A stretch of DNA of 64,000 bases. Origin: UBA4636 sp045534575. Lineage in GTDB: Bacteria; Bacillota; Clostridia; Christensenellales; Borkfalkiaceae. The stretch's first letter is position 1. Each line of letters opens with the position of its first letter. The notes under the pieces are model-generated. The model did no database searches and was not told the origin of the DNA. It saw nothing but the letters and a program-made list of their open reading frames with translations. The translations under genes were made by a program, and so were the position numbers. Shown here piece after piece: positions 16,521 to 24,920 of this stretch. Location of the stretch: assembly GCA_045534575.1 (NCBI GenBank), contig JAZSJZ010000007.1, forward strand, positions 62,001-126,000. Direction: 5' to 3'.

Positions 16521-17706
16521 CTTCTATCTCCTTATATTTGCTTCTAAAATAGAAATTAACGTATTTCACAGCGTTAAACGATTTTTCGCCTTTAAACTGA
16601 AAAATTCCGTCTTTATGATAAACGTTTAACTTGTTTCTTCCAAGCACGCTAACACCCGAAATATCGCTAAAAACGAAGTTATAGGCGCACTTTTTGGTTT
16701 TTACTTCAATTCTATCTCCAAAAAGAAATAGCCTTGCCTTCTTATCTAAAACGGCTTTAGACTTATAAAGTTTCACGCTAGACATTTTTGCCCTATCTTC
16801 AAAAACTGGCTCGTTTAAAAGCGTAGATAAGTCAAGGTTCTTAATAAATTCCGTTTGATAAAAATACCAATCTTTATAATACTTGAAAGGAAATTCAAAG
16901 CCCTCGCCTTCAAGCGTTTTATCTGGCAAATATCTAACAGATTTTTTGCAAGTTTTGCACGTTATAAAATCGCCTTTTGTTTCAAACTCAGTAAGCCCGC
17001 AATATGGGCAAACGTAAGCAACGCGCTCTAAATGCTCGGCAAGGTTTTTGCCATTATATTCCCCACCTAGTTTAGTTTCGTCAACGAAAAGTTCGGTTTT
17101 TATGATTTCAAAAAGTTGGTCGTTTGGAAGGTCTTTATATTCATCATACTCTAAAACCTTAGAAACGTAGGCGCTCATTTTACCTTTTCTCGTTTTATCA
17201 GCCCAACGCGGATGAACGCCGTAGCCACCTTCAATTCTATAAAACGCAATAGGAAGTTTTAAGATTTTACAAAGCCCCGTGATAGAATCTTTAATATATT
17301 CGGTTTTCCCGCTATAAGTTCTGTTACCCTCGGGAGCAACGGCAATAGTTGCGCCTTCCTTTACGGCTTGAACGGCGTTTCGAATTGCGCCAAGGTCGTT
17401 CATTTGTTTTTTGATAGGAATTGGCGCAACGGCATAGGTTAAAAGCCTTGAAACAAAGCCGTTAGAAAAAATATCTTCACTAGCGATATAGTTGACGTTT
17501 TTACCAAACGAACGCCCGATAAAAAACTGGTCGCAACCCGTTTGGTGGTTTAATAAGATGAGATATTGTCTTTTTTTTCCGTCTTTAAACTTAGTCGGCT
17601 TAAAGTGATATTTAGTTTTAATATAAATATGAAAAATTGGCTGAACAAGGGCTGTTATTATTTTATGCCTTAATTTAAACCATTTTTTCTTTGCTTTTTT
17701 AGCCAT
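16498..17706 (-). CDS. PlsC-type acyltransferase fused to a zinc ribbon and a C-terminal domain
   Basis: 402 residues. Residues 1-200 are an acylglycerophosphate acyltransferase domain with the catalytic NHQTGCD (His54, Asp59) and the substrate motif PEGNRT (Glu126, Arg129). A zinc ribbon follows (Cys233, Cys236, Cys250, Cys253). The last ~110 residues are predicted beta-rich (DRIEVKTKKCAYNFVFSDISGVSVLGRNKLNVY), resembling a PH-like domain. Usual PlsC enzymes are 200-250 residues, so the C-terminal half is an extension. It likely acylates a lysolipid at the inner membrane face. Acyl donor and acceptor are unknown. Confidence 0.82.
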   Translation of the reverse strand: MAKKAKKKWFKLRHKIITALVQPIFHIYIKTKYHFKPTKFKDGKKRQYLILLNHQTGCDQFFIGRSFGKNVNYIASEDIFSNGFVSRLLTYAVAPIPIKKQMNDLGAIRNAVQAVKEGATIAVAPEGNRTYSGKTEYIKDSITGLCKILKLPIAFYRIEGGYGVHPRWADKTRKGKMSAYVSKVLEYDEYKDLPNDQLFEIIKTELFVDETKLGGEYNGKNLAEHLERVAYVCPYCGLTEFETKGDFITCKTCKKSVRYLPDKTLEGEGFEFPFKYYKDWYFYQTEFIKNLDLSTLLNEPVFEDRAKMSSVKLYKSKAVLDKKARLFLFGDRIEVKTKKCAYNFVFSDISGVSVLGRNKLNVYHKDGIFQFKGEKSFNAVKYVNFYFRSKYKEIEDVEFLGL

Positions 17707-17843
17707 AAATTCCTCTAAAAATTGCTTTAGTCTTTAGCCTAACTAAACGGCGTGAAAAAACTTTCTATAATTTTTTGCGTTTATCACTTAAATGATAGAT
17801 TTTTTTTGTTCGTTAAATTTTAACGCCTTTAACAATATTTATT

Positions 17844-17872
17844 ATTATACTATATTTTATCAAATTGCACAA
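17844..17872 (-). promoter_or_regulatory. promoter for acyltransferase-gltS
   Basis: Minus strand TTGTGC (17867-17872), 17-bp spacer, TATAAT (17844-17849). The -35 is weak. The leader would be about 130 bases. Confidence 0.55.
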
Positions 17873-17963
17873 TAGCAAATTAAAAATTTCTCTCTAAAGA
17901 GCGATTTTTTAACCAAAAAGTAACTAAAATTTGGCATAATGCGACCAAAAACTTTTATTTGAG

Positions 17964-17992
17964 TTGTTTTTTTTTAAGAATTGTGATACAAT
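17964..17992 (+). promoter_or_regulatory. promoter for putP
   Basis: TTGTTT (17964-17969), 17-bp spacer ending in TGTGA, TACAAT (17987-17992). ATG at 18043 with AAAGGAG. Confidence 0.65.
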
Positions 17993-18042
17993 AATTAAGT
18001 ATTTTTTATTTTTTCAACAACTTTTTAGAAAAAGGAGAAATT

Positions 18043-19656
18043 ATGACGTCAGATCAAATTCAAATGCTTGTCGTTATGGTGCTTTATATCATTGCGATAA
18101 TTGCCGTTGGAATTATGTATTCCAAAAAGGCAAACAAAAACCCTGATTACTACTTTTTAGGCGGAAGGTCTTTAGGCCCTTGGGTTACGGCTATGAGCGC
18201 AGAGGCTTCCGATATGAGCGGTTGGCTACTTATGGGGCTTCCCGGCGTTGCTTACTGGTGCGGTATTGCCGACGCGCTTTGGACGGCTATAGGGCTAGCT
18301 ATCGGCACTTACGTTAATTGGCTTTTAGTATCGAAAAGACTTCGCCGTTACAGCATTAGAGCAAACAACTCTATCACTATTCCAGACTTTTTCTCAAACC
18401 GCTTCCGTGAAAACAAGAAAATTCTTTTAACGATATCGTCTGTGTTTATTCTAGTATTTTTCACCGTTTACGCATCTAGTTGTTTCGTAACGTGCGGAAA
18501 ACTCTTCTCGTCGCTCTTTGGCGGAGATTACGTAACGATGATGATTTTGGGTGCAATCTTCGTTTTCATTTACACGATTTTAGGCGGTTTCCTAGCAGAA
18601 AGCACTTCCGACTTTATTCAAGGCATTATGATGTTCTTTGCGCTTATTGTCGTTGTGATTGTTGGAACGGTTGCCGCTGGCGGTTTTGGAACTATTATCG
18701 ATAACGCAAAATCTATGCCGGGCTTTTTTGAAATGTTTGGTATCGCTAGCCCATCGCTTGACGCTAGCGGTCAACAAATCGTGGTTGACGGCGCTCCTTT
18801 ATTCGGTGCTAAAGGCTCTTACGGGTTTATCACAATTCTCTCTACCCTTGCTTGGGGCTTAGGATATTTCGGTGTTCCACAAGTTCTTCTTCGCTTTATG
18901 GCAATAAGAAACGAAAAAGAATTAAAACTTTCTCGTAGAGTTGCAACCATTTGGTGCGTTATCTCGCTCGTTATCGCAGTGTTCATTGGTGTTTTAGGTA
19001 GAAGTTTATACCCAACCACCCACCTAGACGCATCTTCCGCTGAAAACATTTTGATAACCATTTCAACAGGTGCGCTCCCTGCTATCATTGCAGGCGTTAT
19101 TATGACGGGTATTTTATCGGCAACGATAAGTTCTTCCGACTCGTATCTTCTCATCGCCGCTTCCGCTGTTTCGAAAGATATTTATAAAGGTATTTTCAAA
19201 AAGGACGCTAGCGATAAAAAGGTTATGATCGTTTCTAGAATCACGCTCGTTGTTATCACCTTAATCGCGCTCGTTATCGCCCTTGACGAAAACAGCGTTA
19301 TCTTCAAAATCGTATCGTTTGCATGGGCTGGCTTCGGTGCAACGTTCGGGCCTATTATGCTCTTCTCTCTTTTCTGGAAGAGAACTACTCGTGAAGGCGC
19401 AATCGCTGGTATGCTAGGTGGCGGTAGCATGGTATTCATTTGGAAATTCCTTATCGCAAAACTCGGTGGAGCGTTCGCAATTTACGAATTATTGCCAGCA
19501 TTTATCTTCTCGGCAATCTTGATAGTCGTTGTTTCACTTCTAACTAAAAAGCCTTCTGCTGAAATCGAAGCCGACTTTGACGCTGTTAAAAACGGAACTG
19601 ATTTAGAGCCAACTTTAGCCCCTTCTTTAGAAGAAGTTGCAAAAAGCGCTCAATAA
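18043..19656 (+). CDS. putP: sodium/proline symporter
   Basis: 537 residues with about 13 membrane spans, of the sodium:solute symporter family. PutP hallmarks: PDYYFLGGRSLGPWVTAMSAEASDMSGWLLMGLPG near the N-terminus, the Na+-site SDFIQG, and GILSATISSSDSYLLIAASAVSKD later. Length and these motifs match PutP, which brings proline in with Na+. It is monocistronic, with its own promoter and terminator. The same window carries a complete proline biosynthesis operon (proBAC), so the cell can both make and import proline. Confidence 0.92.
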   Translation: MTSDQIQMLVVMVLYIIAIIAVGIMYSKKANKNPDYYFLGGRSLGPWVTAMSAEASDMSGWLLMGLPGVAYWCGIADALWTAIGLAIGTYVNWLLVSKRLRRYSIRANNSITIPDFFSNRFRENKKILLTISSVFILVFFTVYASSCFVTCGKLFSSLFGGDYVTMMILGAIFVFIYTILGGFLAESTSDFIQGIMMFFALIVVVIVGTVAAGGFGTIIDNAKSMPGFFEMFGIASPSLDASGQQIVVDGAPLFGAKGSYGFITILSTLAWGLGYFGVPQVLLRFMAIRNEKELKLSRRVATIWCVISLVIAVFIGVLGRSLYPTTHLDASSAENILITISTGALPAIIAGVIMTGILSATISSSDSYLLIAASAVSKDIYKGIFKKDASDKKVMIVSRITLVVITLIALVIALDENSVIFKIVSFAWAGFGATFGPIMLFSLFWKRTTREGAIAGMLGGGSMVFIWKFLIAKLGGAFAIYELLPAFIFSAILIVVVSLLTKKPSAEIEADFDAVKNGTDLEPTLAPSLEEVAKSAQ

Positions 19657-19684
19657 TTAAACAAGCAATAAAAATTAAACAAGC

Positions 19685-19713
19685 AAAAAAGTGGCGTTGT
19701 CGCCACTTTTTTT
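19685..19713 (+). terminator. terminator after putP
   Basis: AAAAAGTGGCG / CGCCACTTTTTTT with a TTGT loop, 30 bases after the stop. Confidence 0.9.
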
Positions 19714-19772
19714 ATGCCTTTTTTGAGTTTTTAGTAAATTTCAGCAAGATGTCACACGGTTCTAGTATAATA

Positions 19773-19801
19773 TTGACAAAATCTCACTGCTAAGATAAAA
19801 T
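19773..19801 (+). promoter_or_regulatory. sigma-A promoter for the orphan gene at 19850
   Basis: TTGACA (19773-19778), 17-bp spacer, TAAAAT (19796-19801). Confidence 0.75.
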
Positions 19802-19849
19802 ATATTAAATGAAAAAATAATAAATGGAGCAAGGTTAAAACGAAACACA

Positions 19850-20476
19850 ATGAAAGCAAAAGAGTTTTGGGAAAACTTTAGTGAACAAATTCAAATAAAT
19901 CAATTAGAATTAGAAGAGAAATGGGATTTGCATTCAAAAAGAAAATTTGGCGAAACACCATTTACTAAAAAAATAAAAGAAATTTTAACAAACGTAATTA
20001 AAGATAAAAAGCCTTCGAAGGAATTCGTAGTCCAAACCGAATACTACAATATAGATTTGGTTCAATGGCAACAAAAAAAATCTCAAAACAAGGAAAAACT
20101 TTTTGTTGAAAATGGTATTGAAACTTATAGTTTTGACAAATGTGCCTGGAATTTTGATATAGCGATTGAGCATGAAAATGACAAAAATCTTTGGATGGAT
20201 GAAGTTATTAAACTCGCCTACGTTTTTTGCAATTTAAGAGTGGTGATAGCATATTTTCCTTACGTAAAAAATGGAAAGGAAGAAATGCAACTAAAGTATT
20301 TGCACGCCATTACAGACACCATTAAAACGCTTAGTTGCAATGAAAATATGAAACATGGTGAATTTATGATAATTCTTGGCGACGTTGGCGGAAAAGAAGC
20401 TGACGGCTTTAAGAAATTGGTATATACCCCTTACCTATACAACGCCCACAACGAAAGATTTGAAATATTAAGATAG
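19850..20476 (+). CDS. hypothetical protein with a nuclease-like core
   Basis: 208 residues, no membrane segment, family not recognised. The segment AWNFDIAIEHENDKNLWMDEVIKLAY (about 102-127), followed by strand LRVVIAYFP, resembles PD-(D/E)XK-fold proteins (Asp, then E-x-E, then a helix with a conserved E..KL). The preceding QTEYYNIDLVQW may supply another acidic residue. This is inference from pattern only. A lone gene with its own promoter and a hairpin terminator. The ribosome binding site is weak (GGAGCAAGG, about 20 bases from the ATG), so the start could be wrong. Confidence 0.6.
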   Translation: MKAKEFWENFSEQIQINQLELEEKWDLHSKRKFGETPFTKKIKEILTNVIKDKKPSKEFVVQTEYYNIDLVQWQQKKSQNKEKLFVENGIETYSFDKCAWNFDIAIEHENDKNLWMDEVIKLAYVFCNLRVVIAYFPYVKNGKEEMQLKYLHAITDTIKTLSCNENMKHGEFMIILGDVGGKEADGFKKLVYTPYLYNAHNERFEILR

Positions 20477-20501
20477 TAGAACATAAACTTTATAACATTA
20501 A

Positions 20502-20534
20502 AAAGCGCAGAACTCACGTTGATTTCTGCGCTTT
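20502..20534. terminator. bidirectional terminator between converging genes
   Basis: AAAGCGCAGAA / TTTCTGCGCTTT stem (the outer base pairs give A and T tails on both strands), 26 bases after the stop of the orphan gene. Confidence 0.8.
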
Positions 20535-20581
20535 ATGCTTATTTGAGTTTTTAGTAGGCTATTGCTGTCAATTTTTATTTT

Positions 20582-21448
20582 TTAAATTTCAGCAAGGTTA
20601 AAATTTGCTTTGCTTTCGATTATTAATTTTTCGCCCGTTATCGGGTGCGTGAATTCTATCTTAGATGCGTGAAGAAGCATCGTTTTTCCTTTAACTTCTT
20701 TTCCGTAAAGACTATCTGCATAGAGCGGGTTGCCAATGTGCGAGAAATGCACTCGAATTTGGTGCGTGCGCCCCGTCCACAAAACAACATCAACCAAAGA
20801 TAAATTTTTTTCTTTGCAATATTCTTTAACAAAATATTCGCTAACGGCGCGCTTTCCGTCTTTATGAACGATTCGCTTCATTAAAATTTCGCTCTCTCGC
20901 TTTATAGGCTCATCGATAACGCCGTGCTCGGTTTTCATTTTTCCTTCAACTACCGCGCTATATGTTTTTAAAAAACCACCCGCTTTCATTTTTTCGCCCA
21001 TAAGGCTAGAAGTTAGCCAATCTTTTGCGATTATGATAATTCCGCTTGTATCTCTATCAAGCCGATTAACCGCGCGAAAAACAAACGGCTCTGGCAAAAA
21101 GTAGTTTGCAACCACTTGGTCTAACGAAACAACGCTGTTTCCCTTAGAGTTATGCGTCAGCATTCCGCTTGGTTTATTAACCGCAATTAAGTATTCATCT
21201 TCATATAAAACTTCAAGTGGAAGATCTTTAGGAACAACGAATTCGTTTACTTTTTCTAAAGGAAGTTTAACGGTTATTTTGTCTTGAAAATGCACGATAG
21301 CGCGCATATTGACGCACTTATCGTTTAAAAGCACTCCGCCAAACTTAACCTTTTTTATAATCGCCGTTGAAAAATTTTTAGCCTTTAAGAACTTAGAAAT
21401 TAAAATTCCGTCCTCACTCTTTTCAACAAAAAATTCGTAAACCTTCAT
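20582..21448 (-). CDS. RluA-family 23S rRNA pseudouridine synthase
   Basis: 288 residues from the ATG at 21448. An upstream in-frame ATG (21487) is rejected because the -10 box at 21470-21475 lies between the two. An S4-like domain (about 1-75) is followed by the pseudouridine synthase core with NKPSGMLTHNSKGN, the catalytic RAVNRLDRDTSGIII (Asp in RLDRDTSG), and WTGRTHQIRVHFSHIGNPLYAD near the C-terminus. It converts uridine to pseudouridine in rRNA; which site (RluC/RluD-like) cannot be told from this. Transcribed alone, divergent from the GNAT gene. Confidence 0.9.
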   Translation of the reverse strand: MKVYEFFVEKSEDGILISKFLKAKNFSTAIIKKVKFGGVLLNDKCVNMRAIVHFQDKITVKLPLEKVNEFVVPKDLPLEVLYEDEYLIAVNKPSGMLTHNSKGNSVVSLDQVVANYFLPEPFVFRAVNRLDRDTSGIIIIAKDWLTSSLMGEKMKAGGFLKTYSAVVEGKMKTEHGVIDEPIKRESEILMKRIVHKDGKRAVSEYFVKEYCKEKNLSLVDVVLWTGRTHQIRVHFSHIGNPLYADSLYGKEVKGKTMLLHASKIEFTHPITGEKLIIESKANFNLAEI

Positions 21449-21469
21449 AAAAAACTTTCCCTTTTTTCT

Positions 21470-21498
21470 ATTATATAATACGGGCAAAAAGTTTGCAA
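21470..21498 (-). promoter_or_regulatory. promoter for the pseudouridine synthase
   Basis: Minus strand TTGCAA (21493-21498), 17-bp spacer, TATAAT (21470-21475). It fixes the translation start downstream at 21448. Confidence 0.8.
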
Positions 21499-21514
21499 GT
21501 AAATAGTTTTATCG

Positions 21515-21542
21515 TTGACAAATTTACCCTAAGTGTTATAAT
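21515..21542 (+). promoter_or_regulatory. consensus sigma-A promoter for the GNAT gene
   Basis: TTGACA (21515-21520), 16-bp spacer, TATAAT (21537-21542); ribosome binding site AAAGGTGG before the ATG at 21574. Confidence 0.85.
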
Positions 21543-21573
21543 TAACGTATATTTTTTAGTTTAAAGGTGGATT

Positions 21574-22032
21574 ATGCAAGGCATTAGAAAATTTACTACA
21601 AAAGATTTTTGTTCGCTTTACGATTTTATGCGCCCGCTTTGGTTTGAAACTTATTCAAAAATAATTCCAAGTGAGCAAATTGAGTTTTTGCTCGATAAAT
21701 ATTTCAAAGCGGAAAACATAGAAAAGTTTAAAGCCGAAGGCTACGAATATTTTAGCCTTTTCGAGCAAGGCGTTTTAGTTTTCGTTGAAAGAGAAACTGA
21801 AGTTTTTATGGACAAACTCTACCTTTTACCCTCTGCCCGTGGCAAAGGCATTGCAACTAAGGCTTTTGAGTTTATGCTATCTAGAAAAAAGCCGATTAAA
21901 CTTAACGTAAACCAACAAAACCAAAGGGCTTTAAAATGCTACCTTAAAAACGGCTTTAAAATAATTGAAGAAAAAGACGTTATTTTAGAAAACGGCATGA
22001 TAAATAAAGACTATATTTTACTGCACGAATAA
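21574..22032 (+). CDS. GNAT-family N-acetyltransferase
   Basis: 152 residues. The acetyl-CoA binding motif is visible: MDKLYLLPSARGKGIATKAFEFML (about 85-108), then the beta5/helix end LNVNQQNQRALKCYLKNGFKIIEE. The N-terminal half fits the variable acceptor-binding part of the fold. It transfers an acetyl group to an unknown amine. Single gene with a strong promoter and a strong terminator; no neighbour points to a substrate. Confidence 0.88.
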   Translation: MQGIRKFTTKDFCSLYDFMRPLWFETYSKIIPSEQIEFLLDKYFKAENIEKFKAEGYEYFSLFEQGVLVFVERETEVFMDKLYLLPSARGKGIATKAFEFMLSRKKPIKLNVNQQNQRALKCYLKNGFKIIEEKDVILENGMINKDYILLHE

Positions 22033-22043
22033 TCAAAAACCTA

Positions 22044-22071
22044 ATTTAACCGACTTATAGCCCGACTTTTA
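22044..22071 (-). repeat. dispersed GGCTATAAG repeat, copy 7
   Basis: Minus strand AAAAGTC then GGGCTATAAGTCGGTTAAA, directly after the GNAT stop codon and before the shared terminator. Confidence 0.7.
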
Positions 22072-22083
22072 GTCAAAACACAC

Positions 22084-22115
22084 AAAAACCCTCGCAAAAT
22101 TTTGCGAGGGTTTTT
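22084..22115. terminator. strong bidirectional terminator
   Basis: Perfect inverted repeat AAAACCCTCGCAAAA / TTTTGCGAGGGTTTT between the converging GNAT and lipoprotein genes. Confidence 0.92.
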
Positions 22116-22128
22116 ATCTTATTAAATT

Positions 22129-22749
22129 TTACTCTACGTCGTTCCAATAAAAATAGGTATCTAAAAATTTAGTCATAACCTCTTTAGGGTTATCTTCGTA
22201 AGTTCCAATATAATCTAAATCAGCATCGCAAAAATATAGGTAGGCAATTTTGTAATTAGAATCATCAAAGCCAATCATTAAAAATGATTTGCAAATATTT
22301 TGATTTTCGTTTTTTGGTTTTACCACGCGAAAAACATAGCCCTTATATTCAATTTGGGTAATTGGCATTAAATAATCGGCTTGCCCACCATTGCTACTTC
22401 TAATAGGCTCAGTTATGAACTTGTGATTTGATTCTACTTTAGGTTTTGTTAGCAAATATCTCAGCGTACTATATTTAACAAACAGCGCAATACCATCTGA
22501 ATAAAACCCAAGAAGCGGTGCAGTTAGCGTGCTTTGATAAGAATAACTTTTACTCTCGTGCTCACCAATCCCGTTTAACGAAGGCATATAATCTTTAGCC
22601 TCGCCTACTTGGCTTATAACCGTTTCGTAGTTACAAATATCGAGATCGTATGCAACTTGAGTTTTGGAAAAAGACTTAACCAATATTGTGCAGGAACTGA
22701 GCGAAAGGCATAAAAGCAAGCAAGTTATCGCCAAAAATATTTTTTTCAT
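22129..22749 (-). CDS. lipoprotein of unknown function
   Basis: 206 residues from the ATG at 22749, six bases after GGGAGGGTG (the earlier in-frame TTG at 22764 overlaps that site). Signal peptide with lipobox LSSC at about residue 20. The mature part is soluble, with SYQSTLTAPLLGFYSDGIALFVKYSTLRYLL and several Tyr-rich strands; no family recognised. Single gene with its own promoter. Probably an exported, membrane-anchored protein. Confidence 0.78.
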   Translation of the reverse strand: MKKIFLAITCLLLCLSLSSCTILVKSFSKTQVAYDLDICNYETVISQVGEAKDYMPSLNGIGEHESKSYSYQSTLTAPLLGFYSDGIALFVKYSTLRYLLTKPKVESNHKFITEPIRSSNGGQADYLMPITQIEYKGYVFRVVKPKNENQNICKSFLMIGFDDSNYKIAYLYFCDADLDYIGTYEDNPKEVMTKFLDTYFYWNDVE

Positions 22750-22776
22750 TTTCACCCTCCCCAACGATTTTTATCT

Positions 22777-22805
22777 ATTATAACATTGTTAAAACTAAAT
22801 ATCAA
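22777..22805 (-). promoter_or_regulatory. sigma-A promoter for the lipoprotein at 22129
   Basis: Minus strand TTGATA (22800-22805), 17-bp spacer, TATAAT (22777-22782). Confidence 0.85.
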
Positions 22806-22900
22806 TAGTTTATATAAAGTTAGCGAAAAAATTCACCAATTTTCTAACTTTTTTTACTCTTTTTTATAAGTTTTTCGCTTTAAAATATTTAAAAAAGAGC

Positions 22901-22927
22901 CGTTAATCGACCTATAGCCTATCTTTT
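22901..22927 (-). repeat. dispersed GGCTATAAG repeat, copy 8
   Basis: Minus strand AGATA then GGCTATAGGTCGATTAACG, immediately after the stop codon of the gene at 22928. Confidence 0.65.
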
Positions 22928-24361
22928 TTAAAAATCTTCTGTTTTTTGTCTAAGAGTTAGCGTTGAATATTTTTCTATAAACTCAACTAAAAACAGCCAC
23001 ACGTTTGGATAAGCATCAAGCCCCTTAAACGAAATTTTCTCATCTTCAAGCGTTAAAGAAACTTCCCAAGCGTTTTCTTCTTTAAATTTATTCTCGTTAA
23101 AATATTTTTGCTTCCAATTTTTGAAATATAGCCTTTTTAACTGGCTAATAATTGTTTCTTTTTCAAAAACTTTTTCTTGTTCAATATCTTCCTTAAAGCC
23201 GTTGTGTTTGATTTCAACGCCGTCGCCAAATATAATAGCAAACTTCTTTATGCCAGAAAAGGGATTTCCCATTTGAAAGTCAAATCTCTTTATAGAATTT
23301 AACCTTTCGTTGAACTCTTCAGCTATTTTCATTTGCTTTAAAGTTTCTTTTAACGATATTTTTTCTATATCTAAATGTTTAGTTTTGCTCGCTAAGTGCT
23401 TTTTGATATCTACCATTTGGCTCTCCGTAAAAAACAAATGGTGATAATCAAACTTTATTTCACAAGCCTCAATAAAGTCAAAGCCAGCAATATAGGCTCT
23501 ATTTAATAGTTCATAGTCGGTATAAACTTCGTTAAAAGCAATTAGACAGTCTTTATAGCGCGCACTACCAAGAAAGTTTGTTTTAAGGTCTTTTTTTATG
23601 AAAATCTCTTCAAAATTGTTATTGTGGATGTTTAAGCACAGCAAATAAATTAGTTTTTTTGCGTTCTCGTCAAACAAAACGTTATTATTATAACAATCAA
23701 CGTTTTTAGGAAGGCTAACAAGCCCGCTTTTTCTATCAACTATAATATTGAAATCATTGTGCTTATAAACGCATTTGTTCTTATAAATTTTAAACTTTAA
23801 GGCAAATAAAAAATATAAATCTTCTAGCGAAAGTTTGTCGCCCTCAAAAATTTTTAAATTTTGTTCGTATGGAAAAGCCTTTGCGTTTTCAATTTTTATT
23901 ACGTAGCAGTCCTTGTTTTCCGTTGTTTGAAAGTTGGCTTTTAAAAATTTATAAAAATATTCAAAACCCTCAACCTTTCTAATTTCTATAACCTTGCAAT
24001 AGCATTTTTTAGAAATTTCATAAAAGAAGTTTAAAAGCAACTTCCCGTGTTTAGCATAGGTTCTTGAAAAAATTGCAAAATCATGCAAAACCATTTTTCT
24101 TTGGAATTTTTCAACACTTCCATTAGGCTTTTCCTCGATAAAATCGGTAGCCATAAAGTAACCTACTATTTCGCGATTATCTCGCATAAGGTAAACGTTA
24201 GTTGGGTTTTTGTCTTCCCTTGTATTATATTTTAACTTTAATTCGGGATAATATTCATCCCAATCGCCAATAGCAACGTCTTCGTCAACGCTTTTGGGTC
24301 TGCGAATTAAAATGCTACCTTTTTTAAATTGTTTTACGCTATATTCAATCCTTCGATACAT
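22928..24361 (-). CDS. hypothetical protein with a GNAT-like N-terminal domain
   Basis: 477 residues, soluble. The first ~160 residues look like an acetyltransferase fold: VYLMRDNREIVGYFMATDF (beta2-3), MVLHDFAIFSRTYAKHGKLLLNFFYEISKKC (motif A, though the loop is not the canonical R/QxxGxG/A), then EGFEYFYKFLKANFQTTENKDCYVIKIE. The remaining ~310 residues are Lys/Phe/Asn-rich, with NFLGSARYKDCLIAFNEVY and a helical region, and match nothing I know. Own promoter and no operon partner. The motif-A divergence means acetyl-CoA binding is not certain. Confidence 0.65.
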   Translation of the reverse strand: MYRRIEYSVKQFKKGSILIRRPKSVDEDVAIGDWDEYYPELKLKYNTREDKNPTNVYLMRDNREIVGYFMATDFIEEKPNGSVEKFQRKMVLHDFAIFSRTYAKHGKLLLNFFYEISKKCYCKVIEIRKVEGFEYFYKFLKANFQTTENKDCYVIKIENAKAFPYEQNLKIFEGDKLSLEDLYFLFALKFKIYKNKCVYKHNDFNIIVDRKSGLVSLPKNVDCYNNNVLFDENAKKLIYLLCLNIHNNNFEEIFIKKDLKTNFLGSARYKDCLIAFNEVYTDYELLNRAYIAGFDFIEACEIKFDYHHLFFTESQMVDIKKHLASKTKHLDIEKISLKETLKQMKIAEEFNERLNSIKRFDFQMGNPFSGIKKFAIIFGDGVEIKHNGFKEDIEQEKVFEKETIISQLKRLYFKNWKQKYFNENKFKEENAWEVSLTLEDEKISFKGLDAYPNVWLFLVEFIEKYSTLTLRQKTEDF

Positions 24362-24397
24362 TTTTTGCCCTTTTAAAAAGTTTATTTTCGTGTTTTT

Positions 24398-24426
24398 ATT
24401 GTATCATAAAAAACTTTTCTTTTCAA
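24398..24426 (-). promoter_or_regulatory. sigma-A promoter for the gene at 22928-24361
   Basis: Minus strand TTGAAA (24421-24426), 17-bp spacer, TACAAT (24398-24403). Confidence 0.75.
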
Positions 24427-24462
24427 GCAAATTTTTCTTGTCAAATTTTCGCTCAAAACGAT

Positions 24463-24492
24463 AAAAAACACTTGCAAAACAAGTGTTTTTTG
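24463..24492. terminator. terminator after the 102-residue protein
   Basis: AAAAAACACTTG / CAAGTGTTTTTT with CAAAA loop. It serves the minus-strand gene ending at 24525. Confidence 0.88.
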
Positions 24493-24524
24493 TGAATTTA
24501 TAAATTTTTAGTCAAAAATGAGGT

Positions 24525-24833
24525 TTAATATCCCCAAGGCGCACCCCAAAGGAACCAGAAATTATCTAAAATTCTAGCAGCATAATCGCCAAGTTCAGCC
24601 TCAACCGATAAACGCATGTTCTTAAGTTCTCTAACGCCCCATTTTTGGTTAACCTTATCGCCAATGTCTTGACAAAGATTTTTAATCTCGTTAGCGTCCC
24701 AAGCGTCAGCCCTATCTTCAACCAAATGTGGCAAGTGCCTCATTGCTTCGATGATGATATCTTCAATTTCACACCAATCATCATCAGCAAGCGCAATATC
24801 TACTCTTTTAGTTAATTCGTCAAGTCTACTCAT
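24525..24833 (-). CDS. small acidic protein of unknown function
   Basis: 102 residues, acidic, mostly helical, no signal peptide or membrane segment. It is rich in Trp and Asp (DDDWCEIEDIIIEAM, DRADAWDANEIKNLC), with an aromatic C-terminus NFWFLWGAPWGY. No family recognised; its size and acidity would suit an immunity or antitoxin-like partner, but no toxin gene is visible. Own promoter (24863-24891) and terminator. The ATG at 24833 has a GGAGC-type ribosome binding site. Confidence 0.7.
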   Translation of the reverse strand: MSRLDELTKRVDIALADDDWCEIEDIIIEAMRHLPHLVEDRADAWDANEIKNLCQDIGDKVNQKWGVRELKNMRLSVEAELGDYAARILDNFWFLWGAPWGY

Positions 24834-24862
24834 AAAAAAGCTCCTTTTTTTAAGATAACTTA

Positions 24863-24891
24863 ATCATAGCACAAAAACTCAAAGTTTTCAA
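24863..24891 (-). promoter_or_regulatory. sigma-A promoter for the 102-residue protein
   Basis: Minus strand TTGAAA (24886-24891), 17-bp spacer, TATGAT (24863-24868). Confidence 0.8.
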
Positions 24892-24920
24892 TAGGTTTTT
24901 GAAAATTTGCAAAAAAACAA

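Larger units (their letters stand above)
17707..18042. other. divergent intergenic region between acyltransferase and putP
   Basis: 336 bp without a gene. It holds the two divergent promoters listed separately and a 15-base perfect palindrome CGTTAAATTTTAACG (17811-17825) in the transcribed leader of the acyltransferase. Otherwise it is AT-rich and featureless. Confidence 0.7.
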
